Origin: Trichoplax adhaerens
Lineage: Eukaryota; Placozoa; Uniplacotomia; Trichoplacea; Trichoplacidae
Assembly: GCF_000150275.1 (NCBI RefSeq)
Contig: NW_002060944.1
Coordinates: 189,614 to 253,613, forward strand
Direction: 5' to 3'
Length of the DNA stretch: 64,000 nt
The notes under the pieces: generated by a model
Database searches by the model: none
Seen by the model: the letters and a program-made list of their open reading frames with translations, nothing else
What the model was told of the DNA's origin: nothing
In this document: piece after piece, positions 14,420 to 25,509 of the stretch
Numbering within the stretch: position 1 is the first letter of the stretch
Layout: every line of letters begins with the position of its first letter
Program-made: the position numbers and the translations under genes

Positions 14420-17040
14420 CTGATTGAATTGTAATCTATCTACTGAAAGTTTCACTTCTTACAAATAATAGTGATATCGAGAAATAGTATCTTAGACTTT
14501 CATGGAACTCAAGATAATAATTTATTTTTTACAGCATCTGTGAAACGTTAACATGGGTCCTACATACAAAATATTAAGCAAGATTAATAAACGTAAATTT
14601 AAACAATGATATGGAAAACTATGTACACAATTTACTGGAAATACTAACCCTTAATTATAAATTAGGCAGCCATCTTTGAATTTATTAAAAATCTGATTTC
14701 AAACCTTAAATTGATCGAGGATTCCATAAGAACGTTTCAATTAGAATTTAAATGGAAATGGTATCGGACTGATATCCGTTCATGCTAAGAATATCGATAG
14801 GTAGCTAGATGAATTAGAGTTTTCCTACTTTCGACGATCAAATATTACGGAATTCTATATAATCTTGGAAATTGGTTCACATTTAAACAGATATAGAATT
14901 ATAATATGGATTGAATCGATCTTTTGAAGCCTAGCTATCACTTAAATATAGAAATATAAAATATTCTGTACAAAGTAAGAACGTCAATACGAATAGTCAA
15001 ATTTTTTGTTGGAGTTGCTTTCATATCTATATCCATCTGTTATTAATTATCCAGATGGTGGTTGGTTATAGTTTTTCTCTTCTAATCCATAATTATAGCT
15101 CAGTGATAGACTTGCAATTTAGCTTAGCCCTATCAAAATTCATATTCTGATGACGATAATCTATTCTTCAATGCCATATTTACTCTTCTTTTCTTCTGTA
15201 CATTGACGTCAATTGTCAGAGTGCAATATGTTGATGATTATTTACCATTTACAATTATATCAATACCTTATTAGAACTTTTTGATTTCGAGCCAATCACT
15301 CGTAACGCAATTAAAATTAAAAGCTGCTATTGGAACAACAGTTATTAAATAGTCGCAAACAATTAGCGCTTTGATGTTGAATAAGACTTGAACCATGCCT
15401 ATTCCTATCTCACCTTCTGCATCAATTACGAGTAAGAATACTGGTCTTTTTTCTCTAAATGTAGCTTCTCGTTGTTAGCCTACAGCCATTTTAAACTAGC
15501 CGGATTGAAATTCTAACACCTATTTAAATATAATTATATGCATTGGTAATATAGCGTCCTATTCTAGACCAATGTAATGAAAAGAAATTAAAACATGTTA
15601 AAATCACATGTAAATAAGAACAAATCATTTGAGCAGAGAGAAGATGAAAAGATTTATTGTATGATCAGATAAAATAGACAATTAACTATCAGAATGATCG
15701 AAATATTTATGTATTACTTTTGTTTTTGCTTGGATATCACTGTCTATACAACAGTAGTTGCTATAACGTTAGCTATAAATTTTAAACTGAGAGTTACAGT
15801 ATCTAGAAACGTTAATAAAAGTAGGAATGGATATGCTGTAGGATAATAATATAAGCAAATCCGTTATAAATAAACGATCAAAAATTGACAAAAAATGATA
15901 CTGATAATGATTCAGCAGACAGCTTTAGATAAATGTAATTCTAATTCTTTACTACGGACTCATACTAGTAGTCGGGCTATCACGAGTTCAATTCATAAAT
16001 ATTTTTATTGTACCGAATCTACTTGACATATAAAGTACTTGCATAAATTACAAGAAATAAAAGCATTTTATTTCTAGCTTTCCATAATTCATACGATGAC
16101 GGTCGGAAGTTTTCCACGATGAGCTGATAAAGATGAATTGAGCTACATGGGAAGAAGTGTGATATAAGTATAGCAAGGTAGAGCTGTCATTCATCGTTAG
16201 CTGACTAACAGTGTCGTGATATGGTCATAAAATAATTTATAATTGTAGAGTATAAAATTATTATAACAAAGGCTCCATAATTATAATCATAAAAGTTATG
16301 ATTCAGGATTGTATTCATTGATCATTAAATTAGTACCTTCTCTAGAAATTTGGATTCGGTATAATCTAATTCAGAAGCCTGTTTAACACTTCTAATTCTA
16401 CAAGAGATATTAGCGCTTTTAATTGTTTAGAATGTACTTTTTGCCTTGTCTACATTAGGAGATCGCGCGACTACGAATATTCTAGAAGATTTAAATTACA
16501 AATTAATACACGATGAAATTATATTAAAAACGGTTACTCGGACTGCAGCATTATTCTTTCAAGGTTTAGATTCGATTTAGAGAGACTAGGAGACCTGTCT
16601 CAAGTTCTTCTACTTTAGTAGAAGACAATTACATGATTACTACAATTTTTATAGTTGTCACAGTATGGTCAAATTTAGCGAATTCAGCATTTATACTGGT
16701 ATAAGCTGATCACAATTAATTACTTACAGTAGGAATTATCGTAATTATAATTTATTACAGTAACTATAAGGTGCACTGCAATAAATAATTATTCTCATAT
16801 ATAATTGAAATTAATTGATCCTAGTAATGCTTTTTGTGATTTTAATCCTGATGATAGCGCATAGAATTACTCAATAGATATCTATGAGTATCAGTATTTC
16901 TATAATAATTTGGCCATAAAGTAAGACTAAACTATTAGAATCTTAAGATAATTCAGCAATATTAGTAGCTGTCTAAGAGTATATAAGCTCAGAAAATTAC
17001 CCAATAAAATCAGTTCTCTAGTTTACCTATCATAAAAGTT
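14420..17040. other. Spacer with no recognised gene
   Basis: About 2.6 kb of AT-rich sequence with no open frame above about 60 codons that looks coding and no recognised exon on either strand. It probably holds the promoter of the R7 RGS gene at its left end. Nothing repeated was noticed before the hairpins at 17.05 kb. Confidence 0.5.
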
Positions 17041-17048
17041 ATAAGCGA

Positions 17049-17142
17049 ACAAATTACTGTAAATTTGTAGAAATGGACTTTTTATGTTATATTGTCGTAA
17101 AGCTTAGCAAGGGCTTAAGTGTACAAATTACTGTAAATTTGT
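17049..17142. repeat. Two identical 20-bp hairpin units 74 bp apart
   Basis: The 20-mer ACAAATTACTGTAAATTTGT is present at 17049-17068 and again at 17123-17142, each followed by AGA. Each copy is itself a near-palindrome (ACAAATT..AAATTTGT), so each can fold. They sit about 370 bp before the first decayed DUF2278 copy. They may mark the edge of the duplicated block or be protein-binding sites; no function is established. Confidence 0.7.
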
Positions 17143-17169
17143 AGATGTTAAGCTTATTATTATGTAATT

Positions 17170-17194
17170 TTGTCACATAGCTAGTTTGTGACAA
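17170..17194. repeat. Perfect 8-bp inverted repeat (hairpin)
   Basis: TTGTCACA at 17170-17177 and its reverse complement TGTGACAA at 17187-17194 enclose a 9-base loop. It lies just after the pair of 20-bp hairpins and before the promoter of the first DUF2278 copy. Confidence 0.75.
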
Positions 17195-17394
17195 TAACGT
17201 ATTACAACTACCATCAATCATTGACAATACATATCAACTATGGCCCAACTATAGACTACAGTACGTGAAATATTCAGAAGTTTGTTAAGTATACCAAATC
17301 ACATTTGCTCTTGCCCTTTACTATCACCACATAACCTGTAACGATTGCCTGGAATATTAGAAAGGCGTTGCTGATCCATGTGTGCCTACTCGTC

Positions 17395-17402
17395 TATATA
17401 AA
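17395..17402 (+). promoter_or_regulatory. TATA box of DUF2278 copy 1
   Basis: TATATAAA lies 113 bp before the ATG of the first, decayed DUF2278 copy. The surrounding 200 bp aligns by eye with the regions upstream of the other copies (shared words include TATCACCACA, GATCGC/GATTGC.TGGAAT, ATTAGAGAAGATT and TTTACCAATAA or TTTGCCAATAA). Confidence 0.55.
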
Positions 17403-17507
17403 TAAGCAACATTGCCAGTCTCTGCCCACACTATCATCGTTAACATTAGAGAAGATTCATATAGTACTTCAAAGTTTACCAATAAATCTTAGTTAAGCGA
17501 CAACAAA

Positions 17508-18080
17508 ATGGTTAAATAATACGTAACACTTGTTGGCGTGCCAATCAAAGAATTAGAGAAAGGGAATCATCCACATGTATACATATACCTTAAAGTTGAA
17601 GGATCAGAGTGTTATAAGGCGGCACTTAATGTGAAAGACTATAGTGGCAAAAATATTATGTACGTTTGGAAGGAAGATTTACAGGCTAAATTTTTGAATC
17701 ATTTAAAATCATTGTCTATAGGTGTAGATAATTTCAGCTGTGCTGCAAAGTCTGCCGCTATTGACTATGTTCAAGAAGGATTTATTATTCAAGAGTAATT
17801 TAGCGAAAAAACTGCTGAAGAATTGACACACATTTTAAGTACAACTGTAGATGATATGGTACGCGTATGTGCCCGAAATTCTGAGTCTAAGAATTTTTGT
17901 GTGGGATCAATGTTTAATCAAGGAATACACGATATCTATATGAATCAAGGGGAAAGAAAGTACGAATGCATACGAGGATGTGGCCTTAATTTTCTATGAT
18001 GGCATTGAAGACCAACATAGTGGTGCATTCTTTTCTTTCAAGAAGAATCTTCAGCCTGTGACACTCAAGAATAGCTTGTG
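17508..18080 (+). pseudogene. DUF2278 (YukJ-like) copy 1, decayed
   Basis: Begins ATGGTTAAATAA, so the fourth codon is a stop. The frame then stays open from 17523 to 17798 with clear family sequence: GVPIKELEKGNHPHVYIYL, CYKAALNVKDYSGKNIMYVW, AIDYVQEGF. A second stop follows IIQE. The frame resumes with the family's best-conserved block, GIHDIYMNQGE, at about 17920-17950, then a frameshift wrecks the end (AFFSFKKN). It lacks the VRKGNYRS insertion found in copy 2. Two stops and one frameshift make it non-functional unless the first ATG is bypassed. Confidence 0.8.
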
Positions 18081-18099
18081 GTGATAAATGGGCGATCTC

Positions 18100-18980
18100 A
18101 ATAACGTTCCCAATTACTACCTCTTAGAGATGAAGCATTTAGAGAAGATTTTCTAGAAATCGATACTTTGCAGAGAAGTATAGTAATAGTTTAAGCAATT
18201 TTAGCTACTCAAACTACTAAATACTGTGTAGGAAGTCGTTATTCCATAGTAAAAAGTTTCAATTAAGTGGTTCCAAAATTGAGTTTGTAACATAAAATTA
18301 ATTAATCAGGCTAGGTGCTATATTCTACAAAAGTCAGTTAATACTCGTTACCAACACCATTGTTTCAAATGGATAAAAGTATTAATTAAAAAGGCACTTT
18401 TAGATAGATAAACCATTGCTAGTGATCATATAACAATGTGTTTTTCAAAAAATTAATTAGAATTTATAAGGTTAGCTTATGAAGAATTTTAGCTTTGCTA
18501 AGTTGCCTTGCTATCACGCTTTGTGATTCAATAAGTTTGATAGCGACGTAATAGTAATTTTTTAGCCATTCCTGACATGGAAAGAAGAAACAGAACCAAT
18601 GCAATCAGAAAACTATAGACACAATAGATAGACCATTAATGATATTGTTGATACAGAAATGATGCATCATTGAAGGTGACGATGGTAATCATTTCGCTAA
18701 GTAAACGATGCAATCGATTAATTCTATGAATTTCGTATAGAATATTTTAAAACTGACGGTCAATATAGCAAAAGGATTCAATAGATTCATATCTCTATAT
18801 GGCTATTTCTTTACGACAGTGTTCGCATAACAATGGAAATATCGATCAATAATTATAGTGACTACTTTCGAATTGGTTATTGAATTTCTACGTTGTTTTC
18901 GAAAAATTAAATCACGAAGATACACCTTTCACTTTTTACTTCAGCGTATATCATGTTTATAGAATTCAAGTCATAACGTA
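18100..18980. other. Decayed sequence between DUF2278 copy 1 and an orphan frame
   Basis: The first part (18180-18440) resembles the 3' flank shared by all DUF2278 copies, including the word AATGGATAAAAG at about 18368. Further on, short coding-like pieces occur on the plus strand (FEKLNHEDTPFTFYF near 18890-18945) broken by stops. No family was recognised. Confidence 0.4.
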
Positions 18981-19118
18981 GATATTAAGCTACTCGAAGA
19001 GCATTCAAAAATCATTCATACGATGAAAGAAAAGGGAGTTTTAGATATGACGGCTATAGAATCAAAGCCAAAAGGATATAACTACAAAGAAATTACTTTA
19101 AGTAATGGTATAAGATAG
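18981..19118 (+). pseudogene. Orphan 45-codon frame, remnant of an unknown gene
   Basis: An open frame without a clear start reads DIKLLEEHSKIIHTMKEKGV, then LDMTAIESKPKGYNYKEI and TLSNGIR before TAG. Its amino-acid make-up (charged, helical, then a possible strand) is more protein-like than the background. It may be the tail of the gene whose pieces are visible from 18870. I do not recognise it. Confidence 0.3.
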
Positions 19119-19295
19119 AATAAACGACATGACGATATTGTAACGTAACTTTTTATTATTTTTTAGCTGGGCAACGTCGCGTAGTTATTGCTAATTGATT
19201 AGTAAAAGTATCATCTTGAATTAGATGAATTTTTTTAGCTACTAATAGCCAAATCTGTATTATGGATGACTACCAATAGAAAATTGCTATTCATA

Positions 19296-21264
19296 TTACA
19301 CTTCTAATTCCATCGATTTCCCCATCAATTGTTTCATATTCATAGCAACTGCTTTACAAATAGTTCTTTTATCACCTGTAGTATCAAACGAGGTACGGGA
19401 AAAAAATACAGCTATAGCTAAAGAAACATATGGCATTAATATGCCGACTACAATATTACCGAGTGAAGTAGCCAAATCATGGTAGATTAGAATTATAGTT
19501 ACGGTGTAACCAATTTCAAGAAGTAGCACCAGAAGACAGTTATAAAGCAGTTGTTCTACACCTGGAAGATGTAATAGTTGAGCTGCTGAGTCGTAAATGG
19601 AAAGTCTTATCCATTTCCGGCCGTTCAAACTTTCAACAATGTTGAAATTTGATTGTACATCCTTCCACTCAATTATATTAGCTAATTTACTAATTGTTTT
19701 ATCGGAATTTTTTTCGTTAAATATAAAATAGTGTTTGGACACAGGTTTTGTGGAATGTTTCCTGTTGGAAAAAGTCTTGGATTTGGTGAATAAATTGATT
19801 AGCATCAGGGGAAACTTCGACCAAAATTTGGTTATCGCTTCGATAAGTCTCAATGCATACAGGAATATCTTTTGCATTCAATTCATTAAATAATCCTAGT
19901 ATATATTGCTTTCGATTAAAGTGTCTTTGGATTAAAGCAATCAAAGTAACTACAAAGGGTAATTGAGTTGCAAGGAGAGGCAGCATTCCGCTTGGATGAA
20001 CAACGCCAATAATAATATTAGCCAGAATACTACTGCATAAATTGGTCAATTCGTAACAGAGTAAACCTAAAGACATCGTAAAATAGATTATTAAAAAGTA
20101 ACGATACCATCGACTGGATTTGATGTTAAATTCATTGGCTTTGAAAGTAATCACAAAAATAAATATGTGCAACTGGAACCAATGTACGATTTTGTAAAAG
20201 AATCCTTGATCAACAAAAGTTGCAAACCAATCATTAGATGCTTTGACGTAATTGACACAACCTCGTGCAATCTTGTTTCTTGTTAAAGTGATAGCTACGA
20301 CAGTAACGATCATGCCTAGTAACAGGTTAATGATGAGAAATATGACAAGGCTAGGCAACCAATATAACAAAATCATCAACAAAGTGCTTAGATCTAAATG
20401 TGTATATATGTATCGAAACTTTTGAATATTGAAAATTGAACAGAGAAATGGAATCATGCCACCCAAAAGTAATATGAAATGAAGGAGAAGTATTTGATAG
20501 CACTTCTTTTTCGGAATACAACGATAAATAAATAGTTTTACGGCGTCTGCAGTATCGAATACTTGATATAAACAAATCACTTGCTGGCCTTCGATAGTGG
20601 TCACATCGGTTAAAGTCGACCTTGAAGGAGGTCTGAGAATCAACAGAAATAACTTGAAAACTATTGCTGCAGCAACGATATAAAAAATGATTTCTACATA
20701 AATTAAAGCCAAATCATTTCGTGGTGGGACTACTATAATTTTATCCAACACATTTTTAGAGCATTGCCCTGAGTAAAAAGAACAAGCATAGAATTCTTTT
20801 TTATTATTAATATTTTGTATATTCAAAAGGCGTGCTAGTAAATATTCAGTGACGTTTCGGGTTATATCTGGTGGTTGTAACCTTTCATCTTTAACCGAAC
20901 AATTAAACACTGATGCAATATGTACGGGAGTTTGACCAGCGGTCAATAGATACTGTGGCAAAGCACATAATAGACTAGCGAAATCGTCTGATGTGTGGAA
21001 TAAAAAGTATCCCTCTTCCTTGCATACCATATAATTACGCTAATAATAATAGTAGAACCGAGGTGTGTAATTATTAGCCTTTAAATCGATATTTACCCAA
21101 TAACACGGACGATTTCGTTGTAGCATTTTCCGCACGAGTTCGTCATTTGTGTATGCTAACGTTTTGCTATCTTTGATTTGGCAAAGGGAGTAAGCTTTGA
21201 GTATCTGTGATATGACTAACAAAAGTATTGGGAAAGGCAATGAAATCGATTTAACTGCCTTCAT
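19296..21264 (-). pseudogene. Multi-pass membrane protein, broken by a TAG and a frameshift
   Basis: Unrecognised protein. The first part (21264-21043) opens with a signal-like stretch (PFPILLLVISQILKAYS) and ends at a TAG (21042-21040), after which the same frame continues at once and stays open to 19717. The third part (19877-19296) is in another frame and continues the protein, so a shift of one base is needed somewhere in 19720-19860. Joined in order, the pieces would be about 650 residues. Hydrophobic segments include YVEIIFYIVAAAIVFKLFLL, ILLLHFILLLGGMIPFL, a double span after LSTLLMILLYW, LIIYFTMSLGLLCY, LLATQLPFVVTLIALI and two near the C-terminus (LLYNCLLVLLLEIGY; MPYVSLAIAVFF). No intron signals explain the breaks convincingly. 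It is either a young pseudogene, a gene with stop readthrough, or a sequence with errors. It lies between DUF2278 copies 1 and 2, on the opposite strand. Confidence 0.6.
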
Positions 21265-21269
21265 ATTAG

Positions 21270-22850
21270 TCGCTAATCTTCCAATGTGCAGAGCTATCCA
21301 ACCTTTTTTCCAAGTGATGTAAAATTACTAGCTTAATTAACGTCTAATTGTTTGGTTGACAAATGCTATAGACACTTGAATGATATTCAATGTAATGGAA
21401 TTATTCTTATTTGCCAGCCCTCCCAGACACTTCGCCTTAAAGTGTTATATCTCGATTGTACATTATACTATTCAGTAGAGTGATATACAGTTGTTTGTCA
21501 AAACTTTGTCTATGCCAACTATAAATAACAGGTTCTCGGGTGTGGCAAGCTTGTACGGTACTGCGATAGTTTATGTACAATGCGATCGGTTTTCTTCAAT
21601 ATGTTTGAATAATAAAAACTATAAGTAAAACGCCTCCAAAAGACCAATCGTTATGAACCTTCCTATACACATAGGTCTCTTATTACTGAAAGTTACTGAC
21701 TAATAGTTATAGCGCTAAATTTGCTGCTTAAATATAAAACTTAATTACGGATGTAGAATCTCGAAATCAAGAGCTATCCGTACATATTAAAACCATGCAT
21801 TGGCGATCAATTTTGTACAAATTGATGCAAAAATTGTAATGTCAAATCGATGGAATCATGTCGTAAGCTGTGGACGAGTTGGGTATGGACGTTAAATCAT
21901 GAATTGATAACGCGATAGTAAATTTAGATATGATTTTGTAACTTAATTGGTAAGATATAACTGTATTTGAATGAAAATCATTGTATGACGAATTGCATAT
22001 AAATCGTGAATATTGCTGCAATAATTCAGATAGTCCAGAGATAGTCAAATAGTCCTTGGTAGAGGTTAGACCAACCTAACTTATGTAATAAAGTAAAATT
22101 TACAAGGAACAGTAGTTCTCGATTTATTGTTGAAGATCATTTTAACACAAGTGTATTGTATCCTTATCGTTCCCTTGCCTTTGAAATAACTTTCGCATTT
22201 CCGGCATCCTCCAATATATATCGTACATTATAACCGGAGTACAGACTGGACTAGTCAAGACTAGCTTTGGGTATACTTTGGAGGGAGTACTGTCTACTTT
22301 GGCCTGTTACACCGGTATCGACTATAGTCTAGCCATAAACTACAAGAAAAATTCTATATTTTTGTGATAAAGTATCTTCTCCAAAATGTAACGAGAGCTA
22401 CAGTTTCTTATAAACTTCATTTTATTAACTGTCAATAAGATAAGGTTCGTCTTACCACTGCCAATGACTATCTAACTACAATTAGATAATCTCTGGACTG
22501 TCTAAATTATTACAGCAATATTCACGATTTATATAAAATTAGTTACACTCTGATTTTCCATCAATTACAATCATATCTAAATTGATTATCGCGCTATCAG
22601 TTTATAATTCGCGCTTCTAATTAAAGCATCGCAATAAAAGTCTCCCAGTGCTAACATACTTGGTACAGTCTATTAATTATTATCTCAGATATCTTAATGT
22701 AAACATCTTCCACCTTTAAATACTTAGGCAATCTTACAATCTTGCGTACAATTTATCTGTTTTCATACAATTTTATAATCTTAGCCTTCAGCTTATTTGG
22801 GACTACAATTTTCATGATGGAAGAAATCGTATTTGGTCTTTAAGTGTGCC
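21270..22850. other. Spacer before the intact DUF2278 block
   Basis: No gene recognised. It presumably contains the upstream region of the membrane-protein gene at its left end. Short open frames (for example 21842-22048 minus) look random. Confidence 0.5.
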
Positions 22851-22854
22851 TTCC

Positions 22855-23165
22855 TGTATTCATTATCACTGCAATCTACAATAAATGCCGATAATAAAGC
22901 ACTAACATGCAAAGACCACATTATCCAGCATTTTACTATACCGCCCGAGGGGATAGAATTCCATAGCGGATGGAAATCTCCGTGACACCGGAAGTGATTA
23001 TACAGTAAAAAACTGCCAATCCGGTCCCAGCTCGTACAGTATATAAGCGTTAGATAGAACTGGTTTATCTCATACGGGTCTCTGAAGTATCATTGACGAA
23101 GATTTTCTATCTCAAGGTTTGCCTAGAAATCACTATACTGTATTCGCCATATTAGTGTGTGAGTG
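22855..23165 (+). promoter_or_regulatory. Promoter region of the intact DUF2278 gene
   Basis: A TATA box (TATATAAG, 23040-23047) lies 126 bp before the ATG at 23166. The same spacing occurs at copy 4 (TATATAAG about 27488, ATG 27614). The two regions align by eye from about 22860 and 27300 with shared words TATCACTGCAATC, AATAAATGCCGAT, GGGGATAGA, GATAGAA or GATGGAAATCTC and GAAATCGCTATAC or GAAATCACTATAC. A start site about 30 bp after the TATA box would give an untranslated leader of roughly 90 bases. Confidence 0.6.
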
Positions 23166-23786
23166 ATGAATTACTACCGGAAACACGAAACGTCTATAAA
23201 ATATGGTGCGCTTGTTGGAGTGCCGATAAGAGAATTCGAGAAAGGAAATCATCCACATGTGTACATATATGTTAATGTTAGAAAAGGCAACTATAGATCA
23301 TATGTTAGCAAAGAGGATTGCTATAAAGTAGCTGTCAATGTGCAGGACTATAGTGGCAAAAATGTTTTCTTCGCTTATAAGAAAAACTTGCATGCCGCAT
23401 TTTTGCAACGCTTACAATTCTTCTCTGCAGGTGAACATGTTTTGGAGCCTACAGCAAACTCTGGTGCTATTGACTATGTAAGAGGAGGATTTATTAAGAA
23501 AGAAGACTTTCGAGAGGAAACAGAAAGAGTACTATCACAACGTCTTCATGACATTGTATATGGTATGATAGCGGCATGTGAAAAACATCCTGACTCAAAA
23601 ATTTTCTGTTTCGGATCAATGTTTCCTGGTGGAATACACGATATCCATATGAATCAAGGGGAATCACGATACAGGAATAAGCAATATCAAGATGGCGCTT
23701 TAATTTTCTTCGATGCCAATAAAATGCAATATAATGGTGCATTCTTTTACTTTCAAGAAGAATCTTCTGCTTGGTATAGACCGTAA
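23166..23786 (+). CDS. DUF2278 family protein (YukJ-like), intact copy
   Basis: Single-exon frame of 206 codons. The start is the ATG at 23166, downstream of a TATA box. Family marks in order: YGALVGVPIREFEKGNHPH (about residues 17-35; bacterial members have a YGVLKG.. opening), YKVAVNVQDYSGKN (substrate-unknown beta core), a hydrophobic/charged middle with GAIDYVRGGF, then IFCFGSMF, GGIHDIHMNQGES (cf. the family's strictly kept HDIHMNQG) and a C-terminal QDGALIFF .. AFFYFQEESSAW. Length is close to Bacillus YukJ (about 220). The family's biochemical role is unknown, and it is known mainly from bacteria. No intron, no signal peptide and no membrane span were seen, so it is probably cytosolic. 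The only open copy among four in the array, so likely the one under selection; expression is not shown. Confidence 0.83.
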   Translation: MNYYRKHETSIKYGALVGVPIREFEKGNHPHVYIYVNVRKGNYRSYVSKEDCYKVAVNVQDYSGKNVFFAYKKNLHAAFLQRLQFFSAGEHVLEPTANSGAIDYVRGGFIKKEDFREETERVLSQRLHDIVYGMIAACEKHPDSKIFCFGSMFPGGIHDIHMNQGESRYRNKQYQDGALIFFDANKMQYNGAFFYFQEESSAWYRP

Positions 23787-23849
23787 CTTGTGCAATTATG
23801 ATGAATGATTTCAGTCCTACTTTTATATAACTATATCTTAGTAACAAAG

Positions 23850-25000
23850 TATTTGGAAGAGATGCCTTACTGTAGTCGCTAAATTAATACGAATATATCA
23901 AAGTCACAGTTTGATTAACTTTAGCGTTGCGAATAAGCAAACATCGATGTAGAAAATCATTCATCCACAGTGGTAAATATCATGCCAGCTATTCTTGATT
24001 AGTGTCATAAAAATAAGTAATGAAGGTTTCGTATTTAGCATGAATCATTTTACACCCATGACTAACACTATTGTTTTTAATGGATAAAAGAATTAGTTAA
24101 AAATTACTTATGGTAGAATAGTTATCGTTAGAGATCAAATAATAGCCTAATCATGGATTACAGTAGTTGTTATAGTCTTCTCTTCGTGAAATTAAGTATT
24201 TTTAATCCTTAATAGCAGGTTATCTTTTAGGCTTTATAATTTTTTAAAAGGCTTGATTTGTAACAGACAATAAAAACTAACATTGATCACAACATCTGTG
24301 GAATCTATTAGCGCTTGTTATTAAAATAGACGAGATTGTAAACTCAATATGCGGGAAAATAGAGTTTCGTTCGCTTATTTTTATTGAGTATGAAAGCAAA
24401 ATGTTCCGATTGCCCCTAGATTTATAGGTCAAAGAGAATAGTACGATCGTCTTCCAAAATTTTTCTTAACTTAGATCTTTATTTCTATCTTGCTCTTGCT
24501 GGAAAGTAAATTTGTAACAATAATTTATTAGAACAGTGTTAAGGTCTCCGATATAAACAGACTCAGATATTACAATAAAATAAGGTTTGGATAATAGAAG
24601 TTGTCTACATGAATTAGGCTTCATATTTGCTAAGACGATCCTGTTCCGCTTTCACTAAAAGTCAATCAAACAATCTCTTATAATTCTTTAATTATAATTT
24701 AATACCGTATTTACCAAATGTTTATTCCGTATCATATATCATGCAATGGTCTGATGTATACTAGCAGAAACTTTGCTGATAGGAAAGTGTCTGCCATATT
24801 GTTAGCAATGTCGATTAATTGAATTCTGATTATCTTTCCGCTTCGCATCCTTAATTTAAATTGCAGTAAGCATCAATACCAATGGAAAAGGATTAATAGC
24901 TTTAAAATTGGATCAAAAATTATAAATTTTCTCTGGATTGCTTTAACTGAAAATTGTTAATCATTACATTCAGCTTTAACATAAATTAGATTGCTGTATT
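23850..25000. repeat. 3' flank block of DUF2278 copy 2
   Basis: This stretch recurs, diverged, after copy 3 (about 25540-26880) and in pieces elsewhere. Shared words include TTTTAATGGATAAAAGAA (24073 vs 25794), GATTGTAAAC, GATTTATAGGTCAAAGAGA or GATTTATAAGTCAAAGAGA, and TCTTGCTCTTGCT or TGTTGCTCTTGCT. The segment 24835-24990 (TTCGCATCCTTAA, GGAAAAGGATTAATAGC) recurs at 28210-28360. No gene is seen in it. Confidence 0.65.
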
Positions 25001-25187
25001 TTAATATCACCACAACCTCTAATGATCGCTTGGAATGCTTGTAAAAGCTGCTAATCCAATATCTACTCGTACATAAGCATGAGACATAACTAGTCTATAC
25101 CAATGACATAATTTCATACAAGCTCACTAACTAATATTAGAGAAGATTTTCTATCCCAACGTTTGCCAATAATTCTAGTTAAGGGAA

Positions 25188-25503
25188 AATGAAATGTCTA
25201 TAGTAACATATACATTATAGTGCACATGGAGTAGTTGTCAATGTGCAGGACTATAGCGGCAGAAATATTTTCTTCACTTACAAGGAACATTTGAGGCCAA
25301 TTTTTGCAAGAATTAAAATCTTCTCCGCAGTTAAGCATAAACTGAAGCTTAAAGTAAACACTGACGCTAAAGAAAATGTAAGATGAGAATTTAATAAGAA
25401 AGAAGATTCTGACGGGAAGACAGAAGAAGATATGAGTAAAAAGCAATATAATGGAGCGTTCTTGTACTTTAAACTAGAATCCTCTGCTTGAAATAGACAT
25501 TAA
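25188..25503 (+). pseudogene. DUF2278 copy 3, internally deleted
   Basis: Shorter relic with an ATG (25193) followed at once by stops. The core VVNVQDYSGRNIFFTY survives at 25228-25284, and the end QYNGAFLYFKLESSA at about 25446-25490 is recognisable, but most of the middle, including the HDIHMNQG block, is gone. Its TATA box is mutated (TACATAAG about 25070). It is the most degraded of the four coding relics. Confidence 0.75.
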
Positions 25504-25509
25504 CTTGTG

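Noticed and set aside
17000-17200. CRISPR-like pair of repeats with a spacer
   Set aside because: Only two 20-bp units, a 54-bp gap, no further units and no cas genes; the genome looks eukaryotic.
20351-20575. 74-codon minus frame inside the membrane protein
   Set aside because: Out-of-frame shadow of the longer membrane-protein frame.
23494-23847. 117-codon minus-strand frame
   Set aside because: Lies antisense to the intact DUF2278 gene, whose plus-strand product has the family motifs.
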